Assembly: GCF_003610295.1 (NCBI RefSeq)
Contig: NZ_RAPV01000002.1
Location: forward strand, 930,001-994,000
Length of the DNA: 64,000 nt
Direction: 5' to 3'
Source: Paraburkholderia sp. BL23I1N1
GTDB taxonomy: Bacteria; Pseudomonadota; Gammaproteobacteria; Burkholderiales; Burkholderiaceae
Shown here: piece by piece, positions 25,711-34,683 of the stretch
Numbering within the stretch: position 1 is the first letter of the stretch
Layout of the letters: every line of letters begins with the position of its first letter
Translations under genes and position numbers: made by a program
Notes under the pieces: model-generated
What the model was told of the DNA's origin: nothing
Databases searched by the model: none
Seen by the model: the letters and a program-made list of their open reading frames with translations, nothing else

Positions 25711-26355
25711 ATGACCCTCGCCGCCAAGCCCTTCGCTGCTGCCGTCAATCACCTGCTCGCCCGCGAATCGTGGGCTCGAGAGCGCCTCGCCCCGTACGCG
25801 GGCAAAACCGCCAGGCTGTCCTGTCCGCCGGTCGTGCTGATGCTGCTGGTGCAACCGGACGGCTACCTGGGTGCGGTCGACGAAACCGACGCGCAACAAT
25901 TCGACGTGACCATCTCGGTGCCGTCCGATGCGCTGCCGGCCTTCGTGCAAGGCGGCCAGGCTGCCGTGATGAAGCACGTGAAGATCGAGGGCGACGCCGA
26001 GTTTGCGACGGTGATCGCCAAGCTCGCCGAGCATCTGCGCTGGGAACCGGAAGAGGATCTGGCGAAACTGATCGGCGACGGTCCGGCGTGGCGGGTTGCG
26101 TCGGTCGTGCGTACGGTCGGCGAACATGCGCGGCGTACCGGGCGCAATCTGCTCGACACAGCCGCCGAATATCTTCTCGACGAGAATCCGCAGCTGGTGC
26201 GGCGCGCCGCGCTCGAGGACTTCAACGTCGAACTGGCCCGCGCCCGCGACGCTTTGGCGCGCGTGGAAAAGCGCATCGAACGTCTTGAACAGAAGGTCGA
26301 AGCCCACGGCGCCCATGCGCCGGGCGGCGCCGCCACGTCGCGCGGCACGCGCTAG
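25711..26355 (+). CDS. ubiJ: Ubiquinone biosynthesis accessory protein UbiJ (SCP2 domain)
   Basis: 214 aa. The N-terminal SCP2 lipid-binding fold (about 15-120) includes FDVTISVPSDALPAFVQGG and MKHVKIEGDAEFATVIAKLA. The C-terminal coiled coil is ALARVEKRIERLEQKVE. UbiJ organises the soluble Ubi enzyme complex and binds the lipid intermediate. Its place between ubiE and ubiB supports the name. No Shine-Dalgarno is visible before ATG 25711, and a terminator ends 13 bp upstream. A TTG at 25699 in frame is a weaker alternative start. Confidence 0.9.
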   Translation: MTLAAKPFAAAVNHLLARESWARERLAPYAGKTARLSCPPVVLMLLVQPDGYLGAVDETDAQQFDVTISVPSDALPAFVQGGQAAVMKHVKIEGDAEFATVIAKLAEHLRWEPEEDLAKLIGDGPAWRVASVVRTVGEHARRTGRNLLDTAAEYLLDENPQLVRRAALEDFNVELARARDALARVEKRIERLEQKVEAHGAHAPGGAATSRGTR

Positions 26356-26370
26356 TCACTGGGCACAACC

Positions 26371-27948
26371 ATGCGTTTTCTGCGTTTCCTCAAGATTTTC
26401 TTCACTGTCATTCGATTCGGTCTCGATGAGATGATGCTCAGCCGCGTCAACGACCGGCGTGTGCGTCTGTTGCTGCGTATCACCACCGTCGGCCGAAAGT
26501 TCGACGCGCCGCCGGGCGTGCGCTTGCGGCTCGCGCTCGAAAGCCTCGGGCCGATCTTCGTCAAGTTCGGCCAGGTGCTGTCCACGCGGCGCGATCTGCT
26601 GCCGGTCGATATCGCCAATGAACTGGCCAAGCTGCAGGATCAGGTCCCGCCGTTCGATTCGGCGGTGGCGATCGGACTGGTCGAGAAGTCCCTCGGGGCG
26701 CCGGTCGACGAACTGTTCGACGATTTCGAGCGGGTGCCGGTGGCGAGCGCGTCGATCGCGCAAGTTCACTTTGCGACGGTGAAAGCAGGGCAGCACGCGG
26801 GCAAGGCGGTCGCCGTGAAGGTGCTGCGGCCGAACATGCTGCCGGTGATCGACTCCGATCTGGCCTTGTTGCGCGACATCGCCGTATGGGCCGAGCGCCT
26901 GTGGGCCGACGGCAAGCGCCTCAAGCCGCGCGAGGTGGTCGCCGAATTCGACAAGTATCTGCACGACGAACTCGATCTGATGCGCGAAGCGGCCAACGGC
27001 AGCCAGTTGCGCCGCAACTTCGCCGGGCTCGATCTGCTGCTGGTTCCGGAAATGTACTGGGAGTTCTGCACGCCTACGGTGCTGGTCATGGAGCGCATGG
27101 TCGGGGTGCCGATCAGCCAAGTGGAGACGCTGCGTGCGGCCGGCGTCGATATTCCGAAACTGGCGCGCGAAGGCGTCGAGATTTTCTTCACCCAGGTGTT
27201 TCGCGATGGTTTTTTCCACGCCGACATGCACCCGGGCAACATCCAGGTGAGCCTCGATCCGGCACACTTTGGCCGCTATATCGCGCTCGACTTCGGCATC
27301 ATCGGCGCGCTGTCGGACTTCGATAAGAACTACCTCGCGCAGAACTTCCTCGCTTTCTTCAAGCGTGACTACCACCGTGTCGCCACGCTGCATCTGGAGT
27401 CCGGCTGGGTGCCGCCCACCACTCGGGTCGAAGAACTGGAAAGCGCGATCCGCGCGGTTTGCGAGCCCTATTTCGACCGCGCGTTGAAGGATATTTCGCT
27501 CGGCCAGGTGTTGATGCGCCTGTTCTCGACCTCGCGCCGCTTCAATGTGGAAATCCAGCCGCAACTGGTGCTGCTGCAAAAAACCATGCTGAATGTGGAA
27601 GGGCTCGGACGCTCGCTCGATCCTGAACTGGACTTGTGGAAGACGGCCAAGCCCTATCTCGAGCGCTGGATGAACGAGCAGATCGGTCTGCGCGGCTGGT
27701 ACGAGCGGCTGAAGATTGAAGCGCCGCAGTGGAGCAAGACGCTCCCGCAGTTGCCGCGCCTGATTCATCACGTGTTGGCGGCACGGCACGACAACACGCG
27801 CGGCGCGAATGACGACATGATTCGCCAGATTCTGCTCGAGCAGAAGCGCACCAACCGGTTGCTGCAAGGGCTGTTGCTGTTCGGCGTGGCGGTGGGCGTC
27901 GGCGCGGTGCTCGCGCGGGCGTTTCTGGCGTTCGCGTACGGCGGCTAA
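26371..27948 (+). CDS. ubiB: UbiB protein kinase-like (ADCK/COQ8) ubiquinone synthesis protein
   Basis: 525 aa atypical kinase/ATPase needed for ubiquinone synthesis. The KxGQ family signature is in [14 protein letters not shown] from residue 65. VAVKVLRP holds the ATP-binding lysine, [10 protein letters not shown] is the catalytic/Asn loop, and LDFGIIG is the DFG equivalent. Two C-terminal hydrophobic segments (about 495-522) anchor it in the inner membrane. It starts 15 bp after the ubiJ stop, so the two are cotranscribed. Confidence 0.96.
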   Translation: MRFLRFLKIFFTVIRFGLDEMMLSRVNDRRVRLLLRITTVGRKFDAPPGVRLRLALESLGPIFVKFGQVLSTRRDLLPVDIANELAKLQDQVPPFDSAVAIGLVEKSLGAPVDELFDDFERVPVASASIAQVHFATVKAGQHAGKAVAVKVLRPNMLPVIDSDLALLRDIAVWAERLWADGKRLKPREVVAEFDKYLHDELDLMREAANGSQLRRNFAGLDLLLVPEMYWEFCTPTVLVMERMVGVPISQVETLRAAGVDIPKLAREGVEIFFTQVFRDGFFHADMHPGNIQVSLDPAHFGRYIALDFGIIGALSDFDKNYLAQNFLAFFKRDYHRVATLHLESGWVPPTTRVEELESAIRAVCEPYFDRALKDISLGQVLMRLFSTSRRFNVEIQPQLVLLQKTMLNVEGLGRSLDPELDLWKTAKPYLERWMNEQIGLRGWYERLKIEAPQWSKTLPQLPRLIHHVLAARHDNTRGANDDMIRQILLEQKRTNRLLQGLLLFGVAVGVGAVLARAFLAFAYGG

Positions 27949-27987
27949 CCCCATTCCCGCCCGTTCCCGATCCCTGCGAGGCATTTC

Positions 27988-28638
27988 ATGAGCGACCCGA
28001 CCCAACCTTCCGCGCCCGATTTCGATAACCGCGATCCCAATTCGCCTGAGTTCTGGGACGAACGCTTCGAGCGCCATTTCATGCCGTGGGATCAGGCGGG
28101 TGTGCCGGCGGCGTTCCAGTCATTTGCCGAGCGGCATCGCGATGCTGCGGTACTGGTTCCGGGTTGCGGCAGTGCCTACGAAGCGCTATGGCTGGCGCAG
28201 CAAGGCAATCCCGTCCGGGCGATCGATTTTTCGCCCGCCGCCGTTGCCTCGGCACGCGAACAGTTGGGTGCGCAGCATGCGCAACTGGTGGAGCAGGCTG
28301 ACTTCTTCGCGTATGAGCCGCCGTTCACGCCCGCATGGGTCTACGAACGCGCGTTCCTGTGCGCGTTGCCGCCGGCGCGGCGCGCGGACTACGCGCGGCG
28401 GATGGCCGAGTTGTTGCCTGACGGTGCGTTGCTGGCGGGTTTCTTTTTCATCGGCGCAACGCAGAAAGGGCCGCCGTTCGGCATCGAGCGCACCGAACTC
28501 GACGGGTTGCTTGCACCGAACTTCGATCTGATCGAAGACGAAGCCGTGAGCGACTCGATTGCCGTCTTTGCCGGCCGTGAACGCTGGATGACCTGGCGCC
28601 GTCGTGGCGTCGTGGTCGAGCGCGCCACCGCCGCGTAA
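27988..28638 (+). CDS. SAM-dependent methyltransferase, thiopurine methyltransferase (TPMT)-like
   Basis: 216 aa. FWDERFERHFMPWDQAGVP near the N-terminus is characteristic of the TPMT superfamily, with VLVPGCGSAYEALWLAQ (about 52-68) as SAM motif I and AIDFSP as motif II. The pattern of an aromatic W-D before motif I fits small-molecule S- or Se/halide-methylating members. Substrate unknown. It starts 39 bp after ubiB but has no known part in quinone synthesis. Confidence 0.85.
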   Translation: MSDPTQPSAPDFDNRDPNSPEFWDERFERHFMPWDQAGVPAAFQSFAERHRDAAVLVPGCGSAYEALWLAQQGNPVRAIDFSPAAVASAREQLGAQHAQLVEQADFFAYEPPFTPAWVYERAFLCALPPARRADYARRMAELLPDGALLAGFFFIGATQKGPPFGIERTELDGLLAPNFDLIEDEAVSDSIAVFAGRERWMTWRRRGVVVERATAA

Positions 28639-28749
28639 GACTGGGGCGCGGGCCGCACTTGATTCGATAGCCGTCGCCCCCATTTACGTGGACGGCGGCT
28701 GCGTCTGGCGCTCGCCCCCAAAATCCGGGGGAGGGGTGTCGTTTGCGGC

Positions 28750-28755
28750 TATAAT
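28750..28755 (+). promoter_or_regulatory. Putative -10 box upstream of the FmdB-type gene
   Basis: A perfect TATAAT 45 bp before the ATG at 28801, in an AT-richer gap after a GC-rich run. No matching -35 hexamer at 16-18 bp is evident. Confidence 0.35.
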
Positions 28756-28800
28756 TCAAGGCTTTGCAAGCGTTTACAAGATTTCAGTAGGGAAAAGTTC

Positions 28801-29205
28801 ATGCCGATCTACGCTTATCGTTGCGAGTCATGCGGCTTCGGGAAGGACGTGCTTCAGAAGATGAGCGACCCCCAGTTGACGCAGTGTCCCGAGTGCGGGA
28901 AAGACACCTTTCGCAAGCAGGTCACTGCAGCCGGTTTCCAGTTGAAGGGCTCCGGCTGGTATGTGACCGATTTCCGCGGCGGTAACAGTGGCGCGAGCGC
29001 GCCGGCCAAGCCCGACGCGAATGGCAGCTCGAATGCGAATTCGGGCGAAAACGCCGCGGCCGGGAATGACGGCGCGGCGAAATCCGACACGGCTTCGGCC
29101 AACGGTACGGCCGCCGCCGCTTCATCGGGCGCAGCCGCAACGCCTGCCGCGCCTGCTCCCGCACCCGCCGCATCGGCGAGTTCGAGCGGTTCCGGCAGCG
29201 CCTAG
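28801..29205 (+). CDS. FmdB-family zinc-ribbon protein
   Basis: 134 aa. The first 60 residues form the conserved zinc ribbon: MPIYAYRCESCGFG, then CPECGKDTFRKQVTAAGFQLKGSGWYVTDFRG, giving two Cys-x2-Cys pairs. The remaining residues are a low-complexity Ala/Ser/Gly/Asn tail, a common variable extension. Function is not established; regulatory protein is the usual database label. It lies upstream of DUF502 and aspS as in other Burkholderia-type genomes. Confidence 0.88.
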   Translation: MPIYAYRCESCGFGKDVLQKMSDPQLTQCPECGKDTFRKQVTAAGFQLKGSGWYVTDFRGGNSGASAPAKPDANGSSNANSGENAAAGNDGAAKSDTASANGTAAAASSGAAATPAAPAPAPAASASSSGSGSA

Positions 29206-29210
29206 TAGGA

Positions 29211-29228
29211 CTGCCGCCCTAAGGGGCG
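29211..29228 (+). terminator. GC-rich hairpin between the FmdB and DUF502 genes
   Basis: GCCGCCC-TAA-GGGGCGGC without a following T-run. More likely a transcript-stabilising or attenuating hairpin than a full terminator. Confidence 0.35.
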
Positions 29229-29280
29229 GCGCACACGTCGCGCGCCGGATATCGGCTCGCGCGGCTTTCTGGCGGTACAC

Positions 29281-29934
29281 ATGACGACGAAAAAAACGAC
29301 GCTCAAATCGGTGTTCCTGACTGGCCTGCTGGTGCTGGTGCCTCTGGCCATCACACTGTGGGTGCTCGGCCTGATCATCGGCACGATGGACCAGACGCTG
29401 TTGCTGCTGCCTACTTCATGGCAGCCGGAGCGCGTGTTCGGCTTCCGTTTGCCGGGCCTCGGCGCCGTGCTGACGCTCGCGTTCATCTTTGTCGTCGGGC
29501 TGCTGACGCAAAACTTCATCGGGCAGAAGCTCGTGAAGTGGTGGGAAGTCGTGGTCGCTCACATTCCGGTGGTCGGCCCGATCTACACCAGCGTGAAGCA
29601 GGTATCGGACACCTTGCTGTCGAGCAGCGGCAACGCGTTTCGCAAGGCGCTCCTGATCGAGTACCCGCGCCGCGGTTCCTATACGATTGCGTTTCTGACC
29701 GGCATTCCAGGCGGCGACGTGCTCAACCACCTGAAAGAAGATCACGTCAGCGTGTATGTGCCGACTACGCCGAACCCCACGTCCGGCTTCTTCCTGATGG
29801 TGCCGAGGAGCGAAGTGATCGAACTCGATATGACGGTCGACGCTGCGCTCAAATACATCGTCTCGATGGGCGTCGTGGCGCCGTCCGCGCCGCCGGCGCC
29901 GGTGCGCCGCACGACAGTCGAGCCTCCGCTGTAA
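29281..29934 (+). CDS. DUF502 inner-membrane protein
   Basis: 217 aa with two transmembrane helices (about 9-33, FLTGLLVLVPLAITLWVLGLI, and 57-80, LGAVLTLAFIFVVGLLTQNF). The signature IPVVGPIYTSVKQVSDTL follows, then a soluble C-terminal domain with FLTGIPGGDVLNH and VPTTPNPTSGFFLMVPRSEV. This is the standard DUF502 architecture. Biochemical role unknown. The short gap to aspS suggests cotranscription. Confidence 0.9.
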   Translation: MTTKKTTLKSVFLTGLLVLVPLAITLWVLGLIIGTMDQTLLLLPTSWQPERVFGFRLPGLGAVLTLAFIFVVGLLTQNFIGQKLVKWWEVVVAHIPVVGPIYTSVKQVSDTLLSSSGNAFRKALLIEYPRRGSYTIAFLTGIPGGDVLNHLKEDHVSVYVPTTPNPTSGFFLMVPRSEVIELDMTVDAALKYIVSMGVVAPSAPPAPVRRTTVEPPL

Positions 29935-30010
29935 TGCCGGTGCATAGAGTTTCAAGCCGTGTTTGATCGCGGCGCGCCGTTCAACTAATGCAAAACGAAA
30001 GACAAACATC

Positions 30011-31810
30011 ATGTCGATGAGATCTGAATACTGCGGTCTGGTGACCGAAGAACTGCTGGGCCAATCCGTCTCGCTGTGTGGCTGGGTAAGCCGCCGCCGC
30101 GACCATGGCGGCGTTATCTTCATCGACCTGCGCGACCGCGAAGGCCTCGTTCAGGTCGTCTGCGATCCGGATCGCGCCGAGATGTTCAAGACGGCCGAAG
30201 GCGTCCGGAACGAGTTCTGCCTGCAGATCAAGGGTGTGGTTCGCGCTCGCCCGGAAGGCACCACGAACGCCACGCTGAAGAGCGGCAAGATCGAAGTGCT
30301 GTGCCACGAGCTGATCGTGCTGAACCCGTCGATCACGCCGCCGTTCCAGCTGGACGACGACAACCTGTCGGAAACCACGCGTCTCACGCACCGCGTGCTC
30401 GACCTGCGCCGTCCGCAGATGCAGCACAACCTGCGCTTGCGTTACCGCGTCGCGATCGAAGTGCGCAAGTACCTCGACTCACTCGGTTTCATCGACATTG
30501 AAACGCCGATGCTCACCAAGAGCACGCCGGAAGGCGCGCGCGACTACCTCGTGCCGTCGCGTACCAACCCGGGTCAGTTCTTCGCGCTGCCGCAGTCGCC
30601 GCAACTGTTCAAGCAGTTGCTGATGGTCGCTAACTTCGATCGCTACTACCAGATCGTCAAGTGCTTCCGCGACGAAGACCTGCGCGCCGACCGTCAGCCG
30701 GAATTCACGCAGATCGACTGTGAAACCTCGTTCCTGTCGGAACAGGAAATCCGCGATCTGTTCGAAGCGATGATCCGTCACGTGTTCAAGGAAACGATCG
30801 GTGTAACGCTAGCCGAGAAATTCCCGGTCATGGAGTATTCGGAAGCCATGCGCCGCTTCGGTTCGGACAAGCCGGACCTGCGCGTCAAGCTCGAATTTAC
30901 GGACCTGACCGACGCCGTCAAGGACGTCGACTTCAAGGTGTTCAGCACGCCGGCCAACACGAAAGATGGCCGCGTCGCGGCGATCCGCGTGCCGAAGGGC
31001 GGCGAGCTCTCGCGTGGCGACATCGACAGCTACACGGAATTCGTGCGCATCTACGGCGCGAAGGGCCTGGCGTGGATCAAGGTCAACGAAGTGGCGAAGG
31101 GCCGTGACGGTCTGCAAAGCCCGATCGTCAAGAACCTGCACGATGAAGCGGTTAAGGCGATCATCGAGCGCACCGGCGCGCAAGACGGCGACATCATTTT
31201 CTTCGCGGCGGATCGCGCGAAGGTGGTGAACGACAGCCTGGGCGCGCTGCGCCTGAAGATCGGCCATTCGGAATTCGGCAAGGCCAACGGTCTGGTTGAA
31301 TCCGGCTGGAAGCCGCTGTGGGTGGTCGACTTCCCGATGTTCGAGTACGACGAGGAAGACAACCGCTACGTCGCCGCGCATCACCCGTTCACAAGCCCGA
31401 AAGACGAGCACCTCGAGTATCTGGAAACGGATCCGGCGCGCTGCCTCGCCAAGGCCTACGACATGGTGCTGAACGGCTGGGAAATCGGTGGCGGTTCGGT
31501 GCGTATTCACCGTGAAGAAGTGCAGAGCAAGGTGTTCCGTGCACTGAAGATCAACGCGGAAGAAGCGCAAGCCAAGTTCGGCTTCCTGCTCGACGCGCTG
31601 CAATACGGCGCGCCGCCGCACGGCGGTATCGCATTCGGTCTGGACCGCATCATCACGATGATGGCCGGCGCCGATTCGATCCGTGACGTGATCGCGTTCC
31701 CGAAGACGCAACGCGCGCAGTGTCTGCTCACGCAGGCGCCGAGCGAAGTGGACGAGCGCCAGTTGCGCGAGTTGCACATCCGTCTGCGTACGCCGGAACC
31801 GAAGGTCTAA
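30011..31810 (+). CDS. aspS: Aspartyl-tRNA synthetase
   Basis: 599-aa class II aminoacyl-tRNA synthetase of the bacterial type. The OB-fold anticodon domain comes first (about 1-110; [22 protein letters not shown]). Then come motif 2 ([18 protein letters not shown]), the bacterial GAD insertion domain (about 280-420) and motif 3 ([14 protein letters not shown]). Start at 30011 (MSMRSEYC) matches family N-termini; an in-frame ATG at 29963 is less likely. Non-discriminating charging of tRNA-Asn is possible but cannot be decided here. Confidence 0.98.
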   Translation: MSMRSEYCGLVTEELLGQSVSLCGWVSRRRDHGGVIFIDLRDREGLVQVVCDPDRAEMFKTAEGVRNEFCLQIKGVVRARPEGTTNATLKSGKIEVLCHELIVLNPSITPPFQLDDDNLSETTRLTHRVLDLRRPQMQHNLRLRYRVAIEVRKYLDSLGFIDIETPMLTKSTPEGARDYLVPSRTNPGQFFALPQSPQLFKQLLMVANFDRYYQIVKCFRDEDLRADRQPEFTQIDCETSFLSEQEIRDLFEAMIRHVFKETIGVTLAEKFPVMEYSEAMRRFGSDKPDLRVKLEFTDLTDAVKDVDFKVFSTPANTKDGRVAAIRVPKGGELSRGDIDSYTEFVRIYGAKGLAWIKVNEVAKGRDGLQSPIVKNLHDEAVKAIIERTGAQDGDIIFFAADRAKVVNDSLGALRLKIGHSEFGKANGLVESGWKPLWVVDFPMFEYDEEDNRYVAAHHPFTSPKDEHLEYLETDPARCLAKAYDMVLNGWEIGGGSVRIHREEVQSKVFRALKINAEEAQAKFGFLLDALQYGAPPHGGIAFGLDRIITMMAGADSIRDVIAFPKTQRAQCLLTQAPSEVDERQLRELHIRLRTPEPKV

Positions 31811-31880
31811 GCCGGATCAAACTGAAGCTGTCTGAAAACGACAGTAGGAAGTGACGAAAAAGCGTGACGAAAAAGCAATC

Positions 31881-31907
31881 GAAAAAGGCGCGTGATGCGC
31901 CTTTTTC
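31881..31907 (+). terminator. Rho-independent terminator downstream of aspS
   Basis: GAAAAAGGCGC-GTGAT-GCGCCTTTTTC, an 11-bp perfect stem with built-in A and T tracts, about 70 bp after the aspS stop. Confidence 0.85.
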
Positions 31908-32002
31908 GTTTTTTGCGTTACAGTCGAAGCAACCGGTCTCGACCGATTCCAGGACCACTCGCCGACATGTACCGCGCAAGCGTTGCGCCCAGTTTTTACG
32001 CC

Positions 32003-32503
32003 ATGCCGAAACCGCCGAAGATCCCGCAATCCGTACTCGTCGTCATCCATACACCCGCGCTCGACGTGCTGTTGATCCGGCGCGCCGATCACGCGGATTT
32101 CTGGCAATCGGTGACCGGTTCGAAAGACCAGTTCGACGAACCCTTCGTCGAGACGGCGGCCCGCGAAGTGGCCGAGGAAACCGGCATCGTGGTCGGCAGT
32201 ACGCTCGTGCCGCACAGCGCGCTGTTCGACTGGCAGTACGCGATCGAGTATGAAATCTACCCGCAGTTCCGGCATCGCTATGCCGAGGGCGTGATCCACA
32301 ACACCGAGCATTGGTTCAGCCTGGAAGTGCCTGAGCAGCTCGAGGTGACGCTCGCGCCGCGCGAACATACCGCGTTTCTGTGGCTGCCCTTTGAAGAGGC
32401 GGCCTCTCGCTGCTTTTCGTCGTCGAATGCCGACGCGATCCTGCAATTGCCGAAGCGGCTTGCCGGGAGCCTGAATGGCCAGCCCAGGGAGCGTGCCCGG
32501 TGA
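32003..32503 (+). CDS. nudB: Dihydroneopterin triphosphate diphosphatase (Nudix)
   Basis: 166 aa. SVLVVIHTPALDVLLIRRADHADFWQSVTGS matches NudB, which removes pyrophosphate from dihydroneopterin triphosphate in folate synthesis. The Nudix box runs from GSKDQFDEP to REVAEETGI, with one residue more than the classical G-x5-E spacing. ATG 32003 (MPKPPK) is chosen because it aligns with NudB; an ATG at 31967 would add 12 residues. The stop overlaps the GTG start of the next gene. Confidence 0.88.
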   Translation: MPKPPKIPQSVLVVIHTPALDVLLIRRADHADFWQSVTGSKDQFDEPFVETAAREVAEETGIVVGSTLVPHSALFDWQYAIEYEIYPQFRHRYAEGVIHNTEHWFSLEVPEQLEVTLAPREHTAFLWLPFEEAASRCFSSSNADAILQLPKRLAGSLNGQPRERAR

Positions 32504-33759
32504 GCGTCGGCGGCGCGCGCCGTTTCGCGCGACTCCGGCAATCGCTGCTCGGCCGCCGCTACTGGCAGCGCTACCGCTTCACCAGCGGCAACGACGTCAA
32601 GCTGCTGCGTTCCGGCGACGAGTATTTCTCTGCGCTGATCGAACGCATCGACGCGGCGCAGAGCGACGTGGTTCTCGAAACCTATATTTTCTGTAACGAC
32701 AGCGCGGGCAAGGCCGTCAGCGCGGCCTTGTTGCGCGCGGTCTCGCGCGGCGTGAAGGTGCGCGTGATTACCGACGGCATCGGCACCGAGCGCCTCGAGA
32801 TGTTCAACGAATGGACGCTCGCCGGCATCGACCATCGCATCTACAACCCGCATCTGTTCGGCCGCTTCGGCTTTTCGCGTACGCACCGCAAGATCGCGGT
32901 GGTGGACGATCAATTCGGCTACTGCGGCGGCATCAATATCGTCGACGATTACGAGAACAACGGCGAGAGGCTGCCGTTCCGGCGCTGGGATTTCGCGGTG
33001 GAATTGCACGGACCGGTGGTCGCCGATATCCGCCAGGCGTTCGAGGTGCAATGGCGGCGGATTCGACTTGGCCATCGGCCGCTGGAGTCCATAGCGCCCG
33101 ATCTCGAACCGAAGTCGTATGCATCGCTCGGCACGCTGCGCCGGCGCCGCCGCAATCGCAACGAGGCGCTTTGGGCCGGCGGACAACCCTGCGTGGCGTT
33201 CGTCGCGCGCGACAACCTGATCAACCGCCGCGCCATCGAAAAGGCGTATCTGACCGCGATCGGTCAGGCGCGCAGCGAAGTCCTGCTGGCAAACCCGTAC
33301 TTCATGCCGGGCCGCAAGCTGCGGCGTGCGCTGATGTTCGCGGCCCAGCGCGGCGTCGACGTGAAGTTGATCATCGGGCGCAAGGAGTTCCGGGCGCTCG
33401 ATTACGCCGTGCCGTTCCTGTATCGTTCGCTGCTCAAAGCCGGCGTGCAGATCGCCGAGTACGAGAAAACCATGCTGCACGGCAAGGTCGCGGTGGTGGA
33501 TTCGAACTGGGGAACTGTCGGCTCGTCGAACCTCGACGCATTGAGCCTGATGCTCAACAACGAAGCCAACGTGGTGCTGGTGAACGACCCGTCAATCGGC
33601 GCGCTGCGCGAAGCGATCCTCGCCGCGTTCAAGGATTCGCGCCGGATCGACGAGGCGCGCTACGAGGCCCGTCCGGCCGGCGAACGGCTGCTCAACTGGC
33701 TGGCCTACACCGCTTACCGGGCGGCCATGAAGCTGTTGACGGTGGGCGGCTATGACTAG
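32500..33759 (+). CDS. clsB: Cardiolipin synthase B-type phospholipase D protein
   Basis: 419 aa with two HKD (PLD) motifs: THRKIAVVDD with His129 and Lys131, and MLHGKVAVVD with His327 and Lys329. These form one active site for phosphatidyl transfer. Length and lack of two N-terminal transmembrane helices match ClsB rather than ClsA. The GTG start at 32500 overlaps the nudB stop by 4 bp, so translation is coupled. Enzyme substrate assignment rests on family similarity. Confidence 0.88.
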   Translation: MSVGGARRFARLRQSLLGRRYWQRYRFTSGNDVKLLRSGDEYFSALIERIDAAQSDVVLETYIFCNDSAGKAVSAALLRAVSRGVKVRVITDGIGTERLEMFNEWTLAGIDHRIYNPHLFGRFGFSRTHRKIAVVDDQFGYCGGINIVDDYENNGERLPFRRWDFAVELHGPVVADIRQAFEVQWRRIRLGHRPLESIAPDLEPKSYASLGTLRRRRRNRNEALWAGGQPCVAFVARDNLINRRAIEKAYLTAIGQARSEVLLANPYFMPGRKLRRALMFAAQRGVDVKLIIGRKEFRALDYAVPFLYRSLLKAGVQIAEYEKTMLHGKVAVVDSNWGTVGSSNLDALSLMLNNEANVVLVNDPSIGALREAILAAFKDSRRIDEARYEARPAGERLLNWLAYTAYRAAMKLLTVGGYD

Positions 33760-33881
33760 CAGATCCTCCTCTCTCACATAGGCGCGAGGGCGCGGTGTCA
33801 ATGGACGGAAACAAGAGAAGGCAAACGCCTCTAAAAAATCTCCTTCCGCTGATTGACGGATGCCGCAGAATTGGACCCAGG

Positions 33882-33899
33882 TTAGAAACCGGTTTCTAA
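33882..33899. promoter_or_regulatory. Perfect 18-bp palindrome, probable TetR operator
   Basis: TTAGAAACC-GGTTTCTAA, 88 bp before the TetR start codon. A related half-site TTAGAACGG occurs at about 33967-33975, just before the gene. The position suits autoregulation of the TetR-type gene that precedes the beta-oxidation operon. Confidence 0.65.
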
Positions 33900-33986
33900 T
33901 AAAGTCCTTGTTTCGCGGACGGCAGCGCACAATAATAGTACGGCCGTTCGATTTTCTTTCGGTCACATTAGAACGGTAAAAAAGCT

Positions 33987-34586
33987 ATGCGAAAAGGCGA
34001 ACAAACACGAGTCGCGATTCTCGAAGCAGCACTTGATCTGGCAAGCCGCGACGGACTGGAAGGTCTGACGATTGGGCTGCTGGCCGAGCGCATGCAAATG
34101 AGCAAAAGCGGTGTGTTCGCGCATTTCGGGTCGCGCGAGGACTTGCAGGTTGAAGTCGTGCGCGAATATCACCGTCGTTTCGAAGACGAGGTGTTTTTCC
34201 CGAGCTTGCGCGAGCCTCGTGGATTGCCGCGCTTGCGCGCGATGCTCTCCCGCTGGATTGAGAAGCGCATTCAGGAAGTCACTACTGGGTGCATCTACAT
34301 CAGCGGCGCGGTCGAGTATGACGACCGCGGAGACAACCCGGTGCGCGAGCAGCTGGTGTCGAGCGTCACGATCTGGCGTGCGGCGCTCACGCGTGCAATT
34401 TCGCAGGCAATGGAAGAAGGGCATTTGCGCGCCGATACCGATCCGCAGCTGATGCTGTTCGAACTGTACAGCTTCACGCTCGGCCTGCATCACGACGCGC
34501 GCTTCCTGCACTTGCCGGATGCTGTCCGTCTTACGTGGGCCGCGCTGGAAAAATTGATTGTTTCGTATCAGAGCGAAAGCCGTTAG
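33987..34586 (+). CDS. TetR-family transcriptional regulator
   Basis: 199 aa. N-terminal TetR DNA-binding domain: EQTRVAILEAALDLASRDG, then the HTH LTIGLLAERMQMSKSGVFAHFGSRED (about 28-53). The C-terminal ligand domain has a TetR_C-type end (VRLTWAALEKLIVSYQSE). It stands about 100 bp upstream of an acyl-CoA dehydrogenase/FadB/thiolase operon in the same direction, so it probably represses beta-oxidation and senses an acyl-CoA. Ligand is inference from context. Confidence 0.9.
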   Translation: MRKGEQTRVAILEAALDLASRDGLEGLTIGLLAERMQMSKSGVFAHFGSREDLQVEVVREYHRRFEDEVFFPSLREPRGLPRLRAMLSRWIEKRIQEVTTGCIYISGAVEYDDRGDNPVREQLVSSVTIWRAALTRAISQAMEEGHLRADTDPQLMLFELYSFTLGLHHDARFLHLPDAVRLTWAALEKLIVSYQSESR

Positions 34587-34683
34587 CAAAGCCGTCGAAC
34601 TTAAGCAGATTCAGCGGCGCTGAACGTCCGTTTCCACGGACCGAGCTAATAGCCTGGCTCCTTGTCAAACTTTGGAGAGAGTC

